Assembly: GCF_000829695.1 (NCBI RefSeq)
Contig: NZ_BBNN01000037.1
Span: forward strand, 85,147-149,146
DNA length: 64,000 nt
From: Streptomyces sp. NBRC 110035
GTDB lineage: Bacteria > Actinomycetota > Actinomycetes > Streptomycetales > Streptomycetaceae
Reading direction: 5' to 3'
Position 1 is the stretch's first letter, and the number at the start of each line of letters is the position of its first letter. This document shows, one piece after another, positions 11,324 to 18,803 of this stretch. Both the position numbers and the translations under genes were made by a program. Below the pieces are notes generated by a model. It ran no database searches. It saw nothing but the letters and a program-made list of their open reading frames with translations, and was not told the origin of the DNA.

Positions 11324-12633
11324 GTGAGCTTCCCGTCGATGAGCGTGGCCGTGCCCCGGAGCCAGGTGTGCGTGACACGGCCCGGCAGCTCACGGCCCTC
11401 GTACGGGGTGTTGCGGCTGCGCGAGGCGAAGCCCGCGGGGTCCACGGAACCACGGTATGCCGTGTCGACGAGCATGAGGTTGGCGGGCTCACCTGCCGAG
11501 ACGGGCCGGCCGTGGCCCTCGGCCCGTCCGATGCGCGCGGGAGCGAAGGACATCCGGTCCGCGACCCCGGCCCAGTCCAGCAGCCCCGTGTCCACCATGG
11601 TCTCCTGGACCACCGACAGCGCCGTCTCCAGGCCGACCATGCCCATGGCCGCGGCGGCCCACTCGCAGTCCTTGTCCTCGTGCGGGTGCGGGGCGTGGTC
11701 GGTGGCGACGATGTCGATCGTGCCGTCGGCGAGCGCCTCGCGCAGCGCGTGGACGTCCCGCTCGGTGCGCAGCGGCGGGTTGACCTTGTAGACCGGGTTG
11801 TACGAACGCACCAGCTCGTCGGTGAGGAGCAGGTGGTGCGGGGTGACCTCGGCGGTGACGTCGATACCGCGGGACTTGGCCCAGCGGACGATCTCGACGC
11901 TGCCCGCGGTCGACAGGTGGCAGATGTGGACGCGGGAGCCGACGTGCTCGGCGAGCAGCACGTCCCGGGCGATGATCGACTCCTCGGCGACGGCCGGCCA
12001 GCCGCCCAGCCCCAGCTCGGCCGAGACGACGCCCTCGTTCATCTGGGCGCCCTCGGTCAGCCGGGGCTCCTGGGCGTGCTGGGCGACGACCCCGTCGAAG
12101 GCCTTCACGTACTCCAGGGCGCGCCGCATGATCACGGCGTCGTGGACGCACTTGCCGTCGTCGGAGAAGACGGTGACGCCGGCCGCGGACTCGTGCATGG
12201 CACCCAGTTCGGCGAGCGTGCTGCCCTCCAGGCCGACGGTGACGGCGCCGACGGGACGTACGTCGCAGTAGCCGTGCTCCCTGCCGAGCCGCCAGACCTG
12301 CTCGACGACGCCGGCGGTGTCGGCGACGGGGAAGGTGTTGGCCATGGCGAACACGGCGGTGTAGCCCCCGCTCGCCGCCGCGCGGGTACCGGTCAGCACG
12401 GTCTCGGAGTCCTCGCGGCCGGGCTCGCGCAGATGGGTGTGCAGGTCGACCAGGCCGGGCAGCAGCACCTTGCCGTGGGCCTCGACGACGGTCACCTCCT
12501 GCGCCTCTCCGGCAGGGCCGGCGCCCTCGGCGCTCAGCCCGGTGCCGACGGCCACGACGGTCCCGCCGTCGATCAGCACGTCCTGCGGGTCGCCGCCGAG
12601 CACCTTCGCACCGCGGATCAGGGTCTTGCTCAT
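11320..12633 (-). CDS. pyrC: Dihydroorotase
   Basis: Zinc enzyme closing carbamoyl aspartate to dihydroorotate. 437 residues, the class I (PyrC/AllB-like amidohydrolase) type. Metal ligands are visible in VDLHTHLREPG (HxH) and later in TVFSDDGK, AQHAQE, HICHLSTAGSVE and IATDHAPHP. It starts at ATG 12633. Its stop overlaps the GTG start of the following membrane-protein gene. The gap to pyrB is 4 bases. Confidence 0.97.
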   Translation of the reverse strand: MSKTLIRGAKVLGGDPQDVLIDGGTVVAVGTGLSAEGAGPAGEAQEVTVVEAHGKVLLPGLVDLHTHLREPGREDSETVLTGTRAAASGGYTAVFAMANTFPVADTAGVVEQVWRLGREHGYCDVRPVGAVTVGLEGSTLAELGAMHESAAGVTVFSDDGKCVHDAVIMRRALEYVKAFDGVVAQHAQEPRLTEGAQMNEGVVSAELGLGGWPAVAEESIIARDVLLAEHVGSRVHICHLSTAGSVEIVRWAKSRGIDVTAEVTPHHLLLTDELVRSYNPVYKVNPPLRTERDVHALREALADGTIDIVATDHAPHPHEDKDCEWAAAAMGMVGLETALSVVQETMVDTGLLDWAGVADRMSFAPARIGRAEGHGRPVSAGEPANLMLVDTAYRGSVDPAGFASRSRNTPYEGRELPGRVTHTWLRGTATLIDGKLT

Positions 12634-12637
12634 CGTG

Positions 12638-13618
12638 TTACTTCTCCTCCGTGGTGCGGGCGGGTGCGGCGGCGGGTTCGTTGCCCCCGAGCAGCAGGTA
12701 CAGGACGGCCATCCGGATGGAGACCCCGTTGGTGACCTGCTCGACGACGGTGCAGCGCTCGGAGTCGGCCACCTCGGCGGTGATCTCCATGCCGCGGACC
12801 ATGGGGCCGGGGTGCATCACGATCGCGTGCTCGGGCATCCTCCGCATGCGTTCGCCGTCGAGGCCGTAGCGCCGTGAGTACTCGCGCTCGGTCGGGAAGA
12901 ACGCGGCCTTCATCCGCTCGCGCTGCACCCGCAGCATCATCACCGCGTCGGACTTGGGCAGGGTCCGGTCGAGGTCGTAGGAGACCTCGCAGGGCCAGGC
13001 CTCGACGCCGACCGGCAGCAGGGTCGGCGGGGCGACGAGGGTGACCTCCGCACCGAGGGTGTGCAGCAGGTCGACGTTGGAGCGGGCGACCCGGCTGTGC
13101 AGGACGTCGCCGACGAGCGTGATGCGCCGTCCGGAGAGGTCCTGGCCGATCCCGGTGTCCCGGCCGACGAGCCGGCGCCGCATGGTGAAGGCGTCGAGCA
13201 GGGCCTGGGTGGGGTGCTGGTGGGTGCCGTCGCCGGCGTTGATGACGTGCGCGTCGATCCAGCCGGAGGTGGCCAGCCGGTACGGGGCCCCGGAGGCGCC
13301 GTGCCGGATGACGACGGCGTCGACGCCCATGGCCTCCAGGGTCTGGGCGGTGTCCTTGAGGGACTCGCCCTTGGAGACGCTGGAACCCTTGGCGGTGAAG
13401 TTGATGACGTCCGCGGACAGCCGCTTCTCGGCGGCCTCGAAGGAGATCCTGGTCCGGGTGGAGTCCTCGAAGAAGAGGTTGACGACGGTCCGGCCGCGCA
13501 GGGTCGGAAGTTTCTTGATCGGCCGGTCGGCGACCCGGGCCATCTCCTCGGCGGTGTCGAGGATCAGGACGGCGTCGTCGCGGGTGAGGTCGGCGGCCGA
13601 GATGAGATGACGCTGCAT
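12638..13618 (-). CDS. pyrB: Aspartate carbamoyltransferase catalytic subunit
   Basis: Condenses carbamoyl phosphate with aspartate, the committed pyrimidine step. 326 residues. The carbamoyl-phosphate motif FFEDSTRTRISFE and the segment HQHPTQALLD are present. No pyrI is nearby, as expected for actinobacteria. It starts at ATG 13618 and lies 108 bases downstream of pyrR. Confidence 0.97.
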   Translation of the reverse strand: MQRHLISAADLTRDDAVLILDTAEEMARVADRPIKKLPTLRGRTVVNLFFEDSTRTRISFEAAEKRLSADVINFTAKGSSVSKGESLKDTAQTLEAMGVDAVVIRHGASGAPYRLATSGWIDAHVINAGDGTHQHPTQALLDAFTMRRRLVGRDTGIGQDLSGRRITLVGDVLHSRVARSNVDLLHTLGAEVTLVAPPTLLPVGVEAWPCEVSYDLDRTLPKSDAVMMLRVQRERMKAAFFPTEREYSRRYGLDGERMRRMPEHAIVMHPGPMVRGMEITAEVADSERCTVVEQVTNGVSIRMAVLYLLLGGNEPAAAPARTTEEK

Positions 13619-13726
13619 CTGTCAGGCTCCGTAGGGCAGTTCAACAGGAAGAACGTGACAATCCGGGCAGCCGGGCGCAGGGTGACGCCCCGGGCCGGTG
13701 CGCGCGGGTGGCGTGCGCCCGGATCG

Positions 13727-14284
13727 CTACGGGGAGGGCTGCTTGGCACCGAGCAGCACGGTGTCGCGACCGTCCTCCTCGGCGAGCAGGACCTTGACCG
13801 TCTCCCGCAACGACGTGGGGAGGTTCTTGCCGACGTAGTCGGCGCGGATGGGCAGTTCGCGGTGGCCGCGGTCGACGAGGACGGCGAGCTGCACCGCGCG
13901 CGGGCGCCCGATGTCGTTCAGCGCGTCGAGGGCTGCGCGGATGGTGCGCCCGGAGAAGAGCACGTCGTCCACCAGGACGACCAGGCGGCCGTCGATGCCG
14001 TCGCCGGGGATCTCGGTGCGGGCCAGCGCGCGCGGGGGGTGCATGCGCAGGTCGTCGCGGTACATGGTGATGTCGAGCGAGCCGGCCGGGACCTTGCGCT
14101 CGGTGACCTGCTCGAGCTTGGCGGCGAGCCGCTGGGCGAGGAAGACGCCCCGGGTCGGAATGCCGAGGAGCACCACGTCGTCGGCGCCCTTGGCGCGCTC
14201 GACGATCTCGTGGGCGATGCGGGTCAGTACCCGCGCGATGTCGGGGCCCTCGAGAACGGGCCGCGCATCGGAGTGCGTGTCCAT
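13727..14284 (-). CDS. pyrR: Pyrimidine operon regulator / uracil phosphoribosyltransferase
   Basis: RNA-binding regulator of pyr genes that senses UMP/UTP, with weak uracil phosphoribosyltransferase activity. 185 residues. PRPP-binding motif VVLVDDVLFSGRTIRA. The ATG at 14282-14284 is preceded by an excellent AAGGAGG. A sequence matching the PyrR RNA binding loop lies about 20 bases upstream of the start, next to this ribosome binding site. This is consistent with translational autoregulation as described in mycobacteria. First gene of the cluster, divergent from bldD. Confidence 0.97.
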   Translation of the reverse strand: MDTHSDARPVLEGPDIARVLTRIAHEIVERAKGADDVVLLGIPTRGVFLAQRLAAKLEQVTERKVPAGSLDITMYRDDLRMHPPRALARTEIPGDGIDGRLVVLVDDVLFSGRTIRAALDALNDIGRPRAVQLAVLVDRGHRELPIRADYVGKNLPTSLRETVKVLLAEEDGRDTVLLGAKQPSP

Positions 14285-14298
14285 GTGAACGGACCTCC

Positions 14299-14323
14299 TT
14301 CTCCGCCTCACGGGACGGACCTT
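14299..14323 (-). promoter_or_regulatory. Putative PyrR-binding RNA loop in the pyrR leader
   Basis: On the minus strand the core at 14316-14305 reads GUCCCGUGAGGC. With one flanking base on each side it matches the known PyrR binding-loop consensus ARUCCNGNGAGGYU at 12 of 14 positions. Flanking CCG/CGG bases can form the lower stem. It ends just before the AAGGAGG of pyrR, so bound PyrR would block ribosome access. Confidence 0.7.
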
Positions 14324-14348
14324 AAAGGACGTCGGATGTACAGCGGCC

Positions 14349-14354
14349 ACGCTA
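14349..14354 (-). promoter_or_regulatory. Possible -10 box for pyrR
   Basis: Minus-strand TAGCGT lies 65 bases upstream of the pyrR start, giving a leader long enough to contain the PyrR loop. No convincing -35 box was seen, so this is tentative. Confidence 0.3.
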
Positions 14355-14461
14355 CCAGGCCGGGGAACGACACCCCCGGTACCCCCTCCCGCCGACGCCG
14401 GTCAGTCCTTCGGCGCAACGGTTCCGGCCGGTCCCGGAGGAGTCGGTGTGGACCGTTCGGC

Positions 14462-14491
14462 TTGACGGACGAGAGTAACTCTGCGTAACCT
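14462..14491 (+). promoter_or_regulatory. bldD promoter (-35 TTGACG, -10 TAACCT)
   Basis: TTGACG at 14462-14467 and TAACCT at 14486-14491 are 18 bases apart, a good match to the vegetative sigma (HrdB) consensus. The predicted transcription start is near 14498, about 63 bases before the bldD start. Confidence 0.7.
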
Positions 14492-14503
14492 CACAGTGAG
14501 TTA
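14476..14503 (+). promoter_or_regulatory. Two BldD boxes in the bldD promoter
   Basis: TAACTCTGCGTAA (14476-14488) matches the published BldD box TNACNC(A/T)GNGTNA at every fixed position. TCACAGTGAGTTA (14491-14503) matches with one mismatch. Together they cover the spacer, the -10 box and the start point, fitting the known direct autorepression by BldD bound to tetrameric cyclic di-GMP. Confidence 0.8.
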
Positions 14504-14560
14504 CCAGCCGCGCGGCCCGGAAACCATGCCGGCCGCGTCGACACAGTGCCGGGGAGCTAT

Positions 14561-15064
14561 ATGTCCAGCGAATACGCCAAACAGCTCGGGGCCAAGCTCC
14601 GCGCGATCCGCACCCAGCAGGGCCTTTCCCTCCACGGTGTCGAGGAGAAGTCCCAGGGCCGCTGGAAGGCGGTCGTGGTCGGTTCGTACGAGCGCGGCGA
14701 CCGCGCAGTGACCGTGCAGCGTCTTGCCGAGCTGGCGGACTTCTACGGCGTTCCGGTGCAGGAACTGCTTCCGGGCACTACGCCGGGCGGCGCCGCCGAG
14801 CCGCCGCCGAAGCTGGTCCTCGACCTGGAGCGGCTGGCCACGGTGCCGCCGGAGAAGGCCGGCCCGCTGCAGCGGTACGCGGCGACGATCCAGTCCCAGC
14901 GCGGCGACTACAACGGCAAGGTGCTCTCGATCCGCCAGGACGACCTGCGCACGCTCGCCGTGATCTACGACCAGTCGCCCTCGGTTCTCACCGAGCAGCT
15001 GATCAGCTGGGGTGTGCTGGACGCGGACGCGCGCCGCGCGGTCGCCTCGCACGACGAGGGCTGA
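14561..15064 (+). CDS. bldD: Developmental master regulator BldD
   Basis: Represses sporulation genes during vegetative growth of Streptomyces, acting as a cyclic di-GMP-bound dimer. 167 residues from ATG 14561, preceded by GGGGAG. The N-terminal XRE-type helix-turn-helix covers about residues 1-70 (AIRTQQGLSLHGVEEKSQGRW, then SYERGDRAVTVQRLAELADFY). The C-terminal c-di-GMP binding domain contains the RxD and RxxD segments (RQDD near residue 128). It stands alone on the plus strand between pyrR and nusB and is autoregulated through the boxes at 14476-14503. Confidence 0.98.
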   Translation: MSSEYAKQLGAKLRAIRTQQGLSLHGVEEKSQGRWKAVVVGSYERGDRAVTVQRLAELADFYGVPVQELLPGTTPGGAAEPPPKLVLDLERLATVPPEKAGPLQRYAATIQSQRGDYNGKVLSIRQDDLRTLAVIYDQSPSVLTEQLISWGVLDADARRAVASHDEG

Positions 15065-15091
15065 TCGCACCACCGCCCGAGCAGAAACGTA

Positions 15092-15135
15092 CCGCCGGGG
15101 TGCCCCGACCTGCAGAGGCCGGGGCACCCCGGCGG
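15092..15135 (+). terminator. bldD terminator hairpin
   Basis: Perfect 16-bp stem (15092-15107 with 15120-15135) around a 12-base loop, 28 bases past the bldD stop. Confidence 0.8.
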
Positions 15136-15202
15136 CGTTCGTCCGGCGGTGGTTCCGCGGGCCCAGGATGCCGCACGGGCCCGGGGACAGCCCCCGGACA
15201 CA

Positions 15203-15240
15203 CCGGAGGGCCCGCAGCGGTCGCGCTGCGGGCCCTCCGG
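15203..15240. terminator. Hairpin between bldD and nusB
   Basis: Perfect 17-bp stem (15203-15219 with 15224-15240) with a 4-base loop, 33 bases past the nusB stop on the minus strand. It can serve nusB and back up the bldD terminator from the other side. Confidence 0.8.
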
Positions 15241-15272
15241 CGTGTCGGTGCCGGTCCGTGGCCTGCGCCGGC

Positions 15273-15707
15273 TCAGGCCCCGTCGCGGCGCAGCGAGGGC
15301 TTGAGCTCCTTGAACCGGCCGAGGAGGCCGTTGACGAACGAGGGCGACTCGTCCGTGGAGAACTCCTTCGCCAGCTGCACCATCTCGTCGAGCACGACGG
15401 CGTCCGGGGTCTCGTCGACCCAGACCAGCTCGTAGGCACCGAGACGCAGGATGTTGCGGTCGACGACCGGCATACGGTCCAGGGTCCAGCCGACCGAGTA
15501 CTGGGAGATCAGCTCGTCGATGCGCGTCGCGTGCTGCGCGTACCCCTCGACCAGCTGCATCGTGTACTCGCTCACCGGCGGTTGCCGGGTGTCGGACCGG
15601 GAGTGCCGGACCCAGTCCGCGAGGACCGTCAGGACGTCGGCGCCGCGCTGGTCGCCTTCGAAGAGGATCTGGAAGGCGCGCTTGCGGGCCGTGTTGCGGG
15701 CAGCCAC
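15273..15707 (-). CDS. nusB: Transcription antitermination factor NusB
   Basis: RNA-binding factor of the rRNA antitermination complex (with NusE/S10). The 144-residue all-helical protein starts MAARNTARKRAFQILFEGDQ, the arginine-rich RNA-contact helix. It contains ILRLGAYELVWVDETPDAVVLDEMVQLAKEF and FVNGLLG. Two bases separate it from the efp stop, so efp-nusB are cotranscribed. Confidence 0.96.
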   Translation of the reverse strand: MAARNTARKRAFQILFEGDQRGADVLTVLADWVRHSRSDTRQPPVSEYTMQLVEGYAQHATRIDELISQYSVGWTLDRMPVVDRNILRLGAYELVWVDETPDAVVLDEMVQLAKEFSTDESPSFVNGLLGRFKELKPSLRRDGA

Positions 15708-15709
15708 GG

Positions 15710-16276
15710 TTAGCTGTTCACCCGGCCGAGGTAGTCGCTCGTACGGGTGTCGACCTTGATCTTCTCACCGGTGGTGATGAAGAGCGGGACCTGGATCTGG
15801 TGCCCGGTCTCCAGTGTGGCCGGCTTGGTGCCGCCCGTGGAGCGGTCGCCCTGGACGCCCGGCTCGGTCTCGGCGATGGTCAGCTCGACGGCGGCCGGAA
15901 GCTCGACGAAGAGCACCTCGCCCTCGTGCTGCGCGACGGTGGCCTCGAAACCCTCGATGAGGAAGTTGGCGGCGTCGCCGACGGCCTTGCGGTCGACGTG
16001 CAGCTGGTCGTAGGTCTCCATGTCCATGAAGACGAAGTAGTCGCCGTCCATGTAGGAGAACTGCATGTCCCGCTTGTCGACGGTGGCCGTTTCGACCTTC
16101 ACACCGGCGTTGAAGGTCTTGTCGACGGTCTTGCCGGAAAGCACGTTCTTGAGCTTGGTGCGCACGAAAGCCGGGCCCTTGCCGGGCTTGACGTGCTGGA
16201 ACTCGACGACGGACCAGAGCTGGCCACCGTCGAGCTTGAGCACCATGCCGTTCTTGAGGTCGTTCGTGGAAGCCAC
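15710..16276 (-). CDS. efp: Translation elongation factor P
   Basis: Relieves ribosome stalling at polyproline stretches. 188 residues in three beta-barrel domains. The tip loop KPGKGPAFVRTKLKN carries the lysine/proline tip residues, and the C-terminal signature KVDTRTSDYLGRV is intact. The GTG at 16274-16276 gives the N-terminus MASTNDLKNGMV; three extra upstream codons from an ATG are not family-like. It follows the M24 protein by 57 bases. Confidence 0.97.
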   Translation of the reverse strand: MASTNDLKNGMVLKLDGGQLWSVVEFQHVKPGKGPAFVRTKLKNVLSGKTVDKTFNAGVKVETATVDKRDMQFSYMDGDYFVFMDMETYDQLHVDRKAVGDAANFLIEGFEATVAQHEGEVLFVELPAAVELTIAETEPGVQGDRSTGGTKPATLETGHQIQVPLFITTGEKIKVDTRTSDYLGRVNS

Positions 16277-16333
16277 GTTGCGCAATCTCCTGGACTGACG
16301 TGAGACGACTCGGGGCCGGCACCCGGCGCGAAG

Positions 16334-17440
16334 CTAGAGCGCCAGCAGCTCCTTGGTCGTGATGGTGAGTAGCTCGGGTCCGCCGTCCGCCTCGGGGCGT
16401 ACGACGAGCGTGTCATCGATCCGGACGCCGCCCCGGCCCGGGAGGTGGACCCCCGGTTCGACGGTGACCGGCACACAAGCGTCCAGTTTACCCATGGCTC
16501 CGGGGGACAATTGAGGGTCCTCGTCGATTTCGAGTCCGACCCCGTGTCCGGTGAGCGACGGAAGGGCCGCGGCGTACCCCGCGCTGTCCAGTACCTGGCG
16601 GGCCGCGTGATCCACGTCACGGCAGGCGGCGCCGGGTACGAGGGACTCCCGGCCGGCCCGCTGAGCGGTGAAGACGAGGTCGTACAGCTCGATCTGCCAG
16701 TCCGCGGGAGCGGTGCCGATGACGAACGTGCGGCCGATCTCGCAGCGGTACCCGCGGTAGGTGGCGCCGAGACAGACGGAGAGGAAGTCGCCCTCCTCCA
16801 CCCGCCGGTCGGTGGGCCGGTGACCGGGCCGCCCGGCGTTCGGGCCGGTGGCGACGGAGGTGGCGAAGGCGGGACCGTCGGCGCCGTGGTCGACCAGGCG
16901 GCGCTCCAGTTCCAGTGCGAGATGGCGTTCGGTGCGGCCGACGAGGATGGACTCCAGCAGCTCCCCGAGGGCCTGGTCGGCGATCTCCGCGCTGATGCGC
17001 AGACAGGAGATCTCCTCCTCGTCCTTGACCACCCGGAGCTGCTCGACGGCGCTGCCGACGCCTGCCAGGCGCAGTCCGGGGGCGGCCGAGCGGAGGGCTC
17101 GGTGCCGGATCACGGTGAGGTGGTGCTCCTCGACGGCGAGGGAGTCGGCGCCCCCGGCGGCGGCGAGCCCGGCGGCCGCCACGGCGGGATCACCCCCGGA
17201 GCCGGGCACGACGTGCACCCGCAGCGCCTCGGCGGGCCGGGTCTGCGGGGAACGGTCGTCGGGCGGCCCGGCGCACAGCAGGAGGTCCTCGGCGGGGCCC
17301 AGCAGCAGCACGGCGCCTTCGGGGGCGGCGCCCGCGAGATAGCGCACATTGGCGGGCCGGGTGACCAGCGCCGCCGCGCTGCCTCCCGCGTTGCAGCATT
17401 CCCTCAGCCGCCTCCGGCGGAGCACGTACACCTCAGACAT
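16334..17440 (-). CDS. M24-family aminopeptidase P-like protein with substituted metal ligands
   Basis: 368 residues. Creatinase-like N-terminal domain (to about 130) followed by a pita-bread M24 domain with GHGVGLEIDEDP and TVEPGVHL. It sits where pepQ/Xaa-Pro peptidase lies upstream of efp in many actinobacteria. Of the five usual metal ligands (D, D, H, E, E), His299 and Glu328 are kept. The first Asp is Cys223 (SVCLG), the second is Glu234 (CEIGRT), and the final Glu is Asp342 (RIDDT). Catalysis may therefore be lost or use another metal arrangement, so the Xaa-Pro peptidase name is doubtful. It starts at ATG 17440. Confidence 0.85.
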   Translation of the reverse strand: MSEVYVLRRRRLRECCNAGGSAAALVTRPANVRYLAGAAPEGAVLLLGPAEDLLLCAGPPDDRSPQTRPAEALRVHVVPGSGGDPAVAAAGLAAAGGADSLAVEEHHLTVIRHRALRSAAPGLRLAGVGSAVEQLRVVKDEEEISCLRISAEIADQALGELLESILVGRTERHLALELERRLVDHGADGPAFATSVATGPNAGRPGHRPTDRRVEEGDFLSVCLGATYRGYRCEIGRTFVIGTAPADWQIELYDLVFTAQRAGRESLVPGAACRDVDHAARQVLDSAGYAAALPSLTGHGVGLEIDEDPQLSPGAMGKLDACVPVTVEPGVHLPGRGGVRIDDTLVVRPEADGGPELLTITTKELLAL

Positions 17441-17709
17441 GTCACGAGCCTATGAGCGGTGGCCGAAAACCGCCGTTCGAGAGGGCCGAGTGGGCGGCGG
17501 TGTGCGGCGCCGCACGGCGGTGTCCCGGGCAGATCGGGGGCGGGCCGTCGGCCCTGTGTGCGGTATCGGCGTTCGTGGCCCGCCGGGGCCGCTGCTGCCG
17601 TGTCCGGCGAAAGCGGGGGCGGCACCCCGGCCGGTGGCACGGCTGGGGCTGTCCGGTGCGGGGCAGCCGGCGGCGCGGCTGTCGCGCCGGGGCGGTCGCC
17701 GCCGGTGGC

Positions 17710-18555
17710 TCACCAGGACGGCGGGCTGGCGATGGACCTGGCGAGGACGTCGTCCAGGACGGCGGCCGTTTCCGGTATGCCGAGCTGGGAGTTGTCGATG
17801 ATCGGGAGGCCCGAGCCGTACCAGCCGGCCATGCGGCCGTGGATGCGGGCCACCTCCTCGTCGCCGAGGCGGCGGTTGCCGGACCGTTCGGCGTTGCGTT
17901 CCAGGACGATGTCCAGACCGGGCAGCAGCACGACCGGCAGCAGGCCCGGCCCCACATGCCGTTTCCAGCCACCGAGGCCGACGACCGGGCGGTCGGGGAA
18001 GACCGCGTCGTCGAGGATGCAGGAGATCCCGTTGGCGAGGAAGTTGCGCGCGGCGAAGCCGCAGGTACGGCGCGCCAGGCGGTACTGCGCCTCCGAGTGG
18101 TCGTTCCACCCGGTCTGCGGGTCGGCGAAGCCGGACCGCACCCACTCGCGTACGTCGTCCAGGCTGATGTGCGCGGTCGGCACCCGGCGGTGGTCCGCCC
18201 AGTACTTGGCGACGCTGGTCTTCCCGGCGCCCGCGGGGCCTATGAGCAGGACCGCGAGGGTCGTACCGGCCGGGTCGGGGGCCGCGGGGGCCTGCGGGAC
18301 GCTGGGCATGGCGACGGGGCCGCCCGGCGGCAGCGGCAGATGTCCGGTGGTCTCCGGCGGCGGATGCGGGGCGCCCGCGGGCTGCGGCGTCGGTCCGGAC
18401 GGGGGCGCGGGGTAGCCGGGGGCCGGCGGCGGCACGGGCACCGGGACGGACCCCTGGCGCGGTCCCGGATGGTGTGCGGCCGGTGACCAACTGTCGGCCG
18501 GTCCGTGCCCCGGTCGGTGGGGCGGCGGCAGCGGAGAACCCCCTGCATGCTGCAT
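17710..18555 (-). CDS. P-loop ATP-binding protein with proline-rich N-terminus
   Basis: 281 residues. Residues 1-95 are low-complexity and rich in Pro, Gly and His, and probably disordered. From residue 100 there is a kinase-like P-loop domain with Walker A GPAGAGKTS (106-114), followed by HISLDDVREWV, reminiscent of AAA_33/zeta-type small-molecule or nucleotide kinases. The substrate is unknown. The start was placed at ATG 18553-18555, with GGAG 10 bases upstream; an in-frame GTG about 15 codons earlier is possible. It lies alone between the M24 gene and aroB. The 269 bases on its 3' side show nothing recognisable. Confidence 0.8.
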   Translation of the reverse strand: MQHAGGSPLPPPHRPGHGPADSWSPAAHHPGPRQGSVPVPVPPPAPGYPAPPSGPTPQPAGAPHPPPETTGHLPLPPGGPVAMPSVPQAPAAPDPAGTTLAVLLIGPAGAGKTSVAKYWADHRRVPTAHISLDDVREWVRSGFADPQTGWNDHSEAQYRLARRTCGFAARNFLANGISCILDDAVFPDRPVVGLGGWKRHVGPGLLPVVLLPGLDIVLERNAERSGNRRLGDEEVARIHGRMAGWYGSGLPIIDNSQLGIPETAAVLDDVLARSIASPPSW

Positions 18556-18803
18556 CCGGTGCCACTCCGTCTCGGTCTGCTGGGCTCGGTTCACTCGCCG
18601 CAGGCGACAAGCACTGACGGCAGGGGGATCCCCCCGCGCTCTCCGACAGCCTAGAGCGTCGGAGCGACTGTTCGAACGAGTACCGCCCCTGCCGTTGTCC
18701 GGTGAACGGCCGAAGGCGGCCCTGAGTGCCCCGACCGCCGGGCCGGTTCGCCGACTGCCCGGCGGGGCCGGGGGCTTGCCCGAGGAGGCAGGCCCCTCGG
18801 GTG

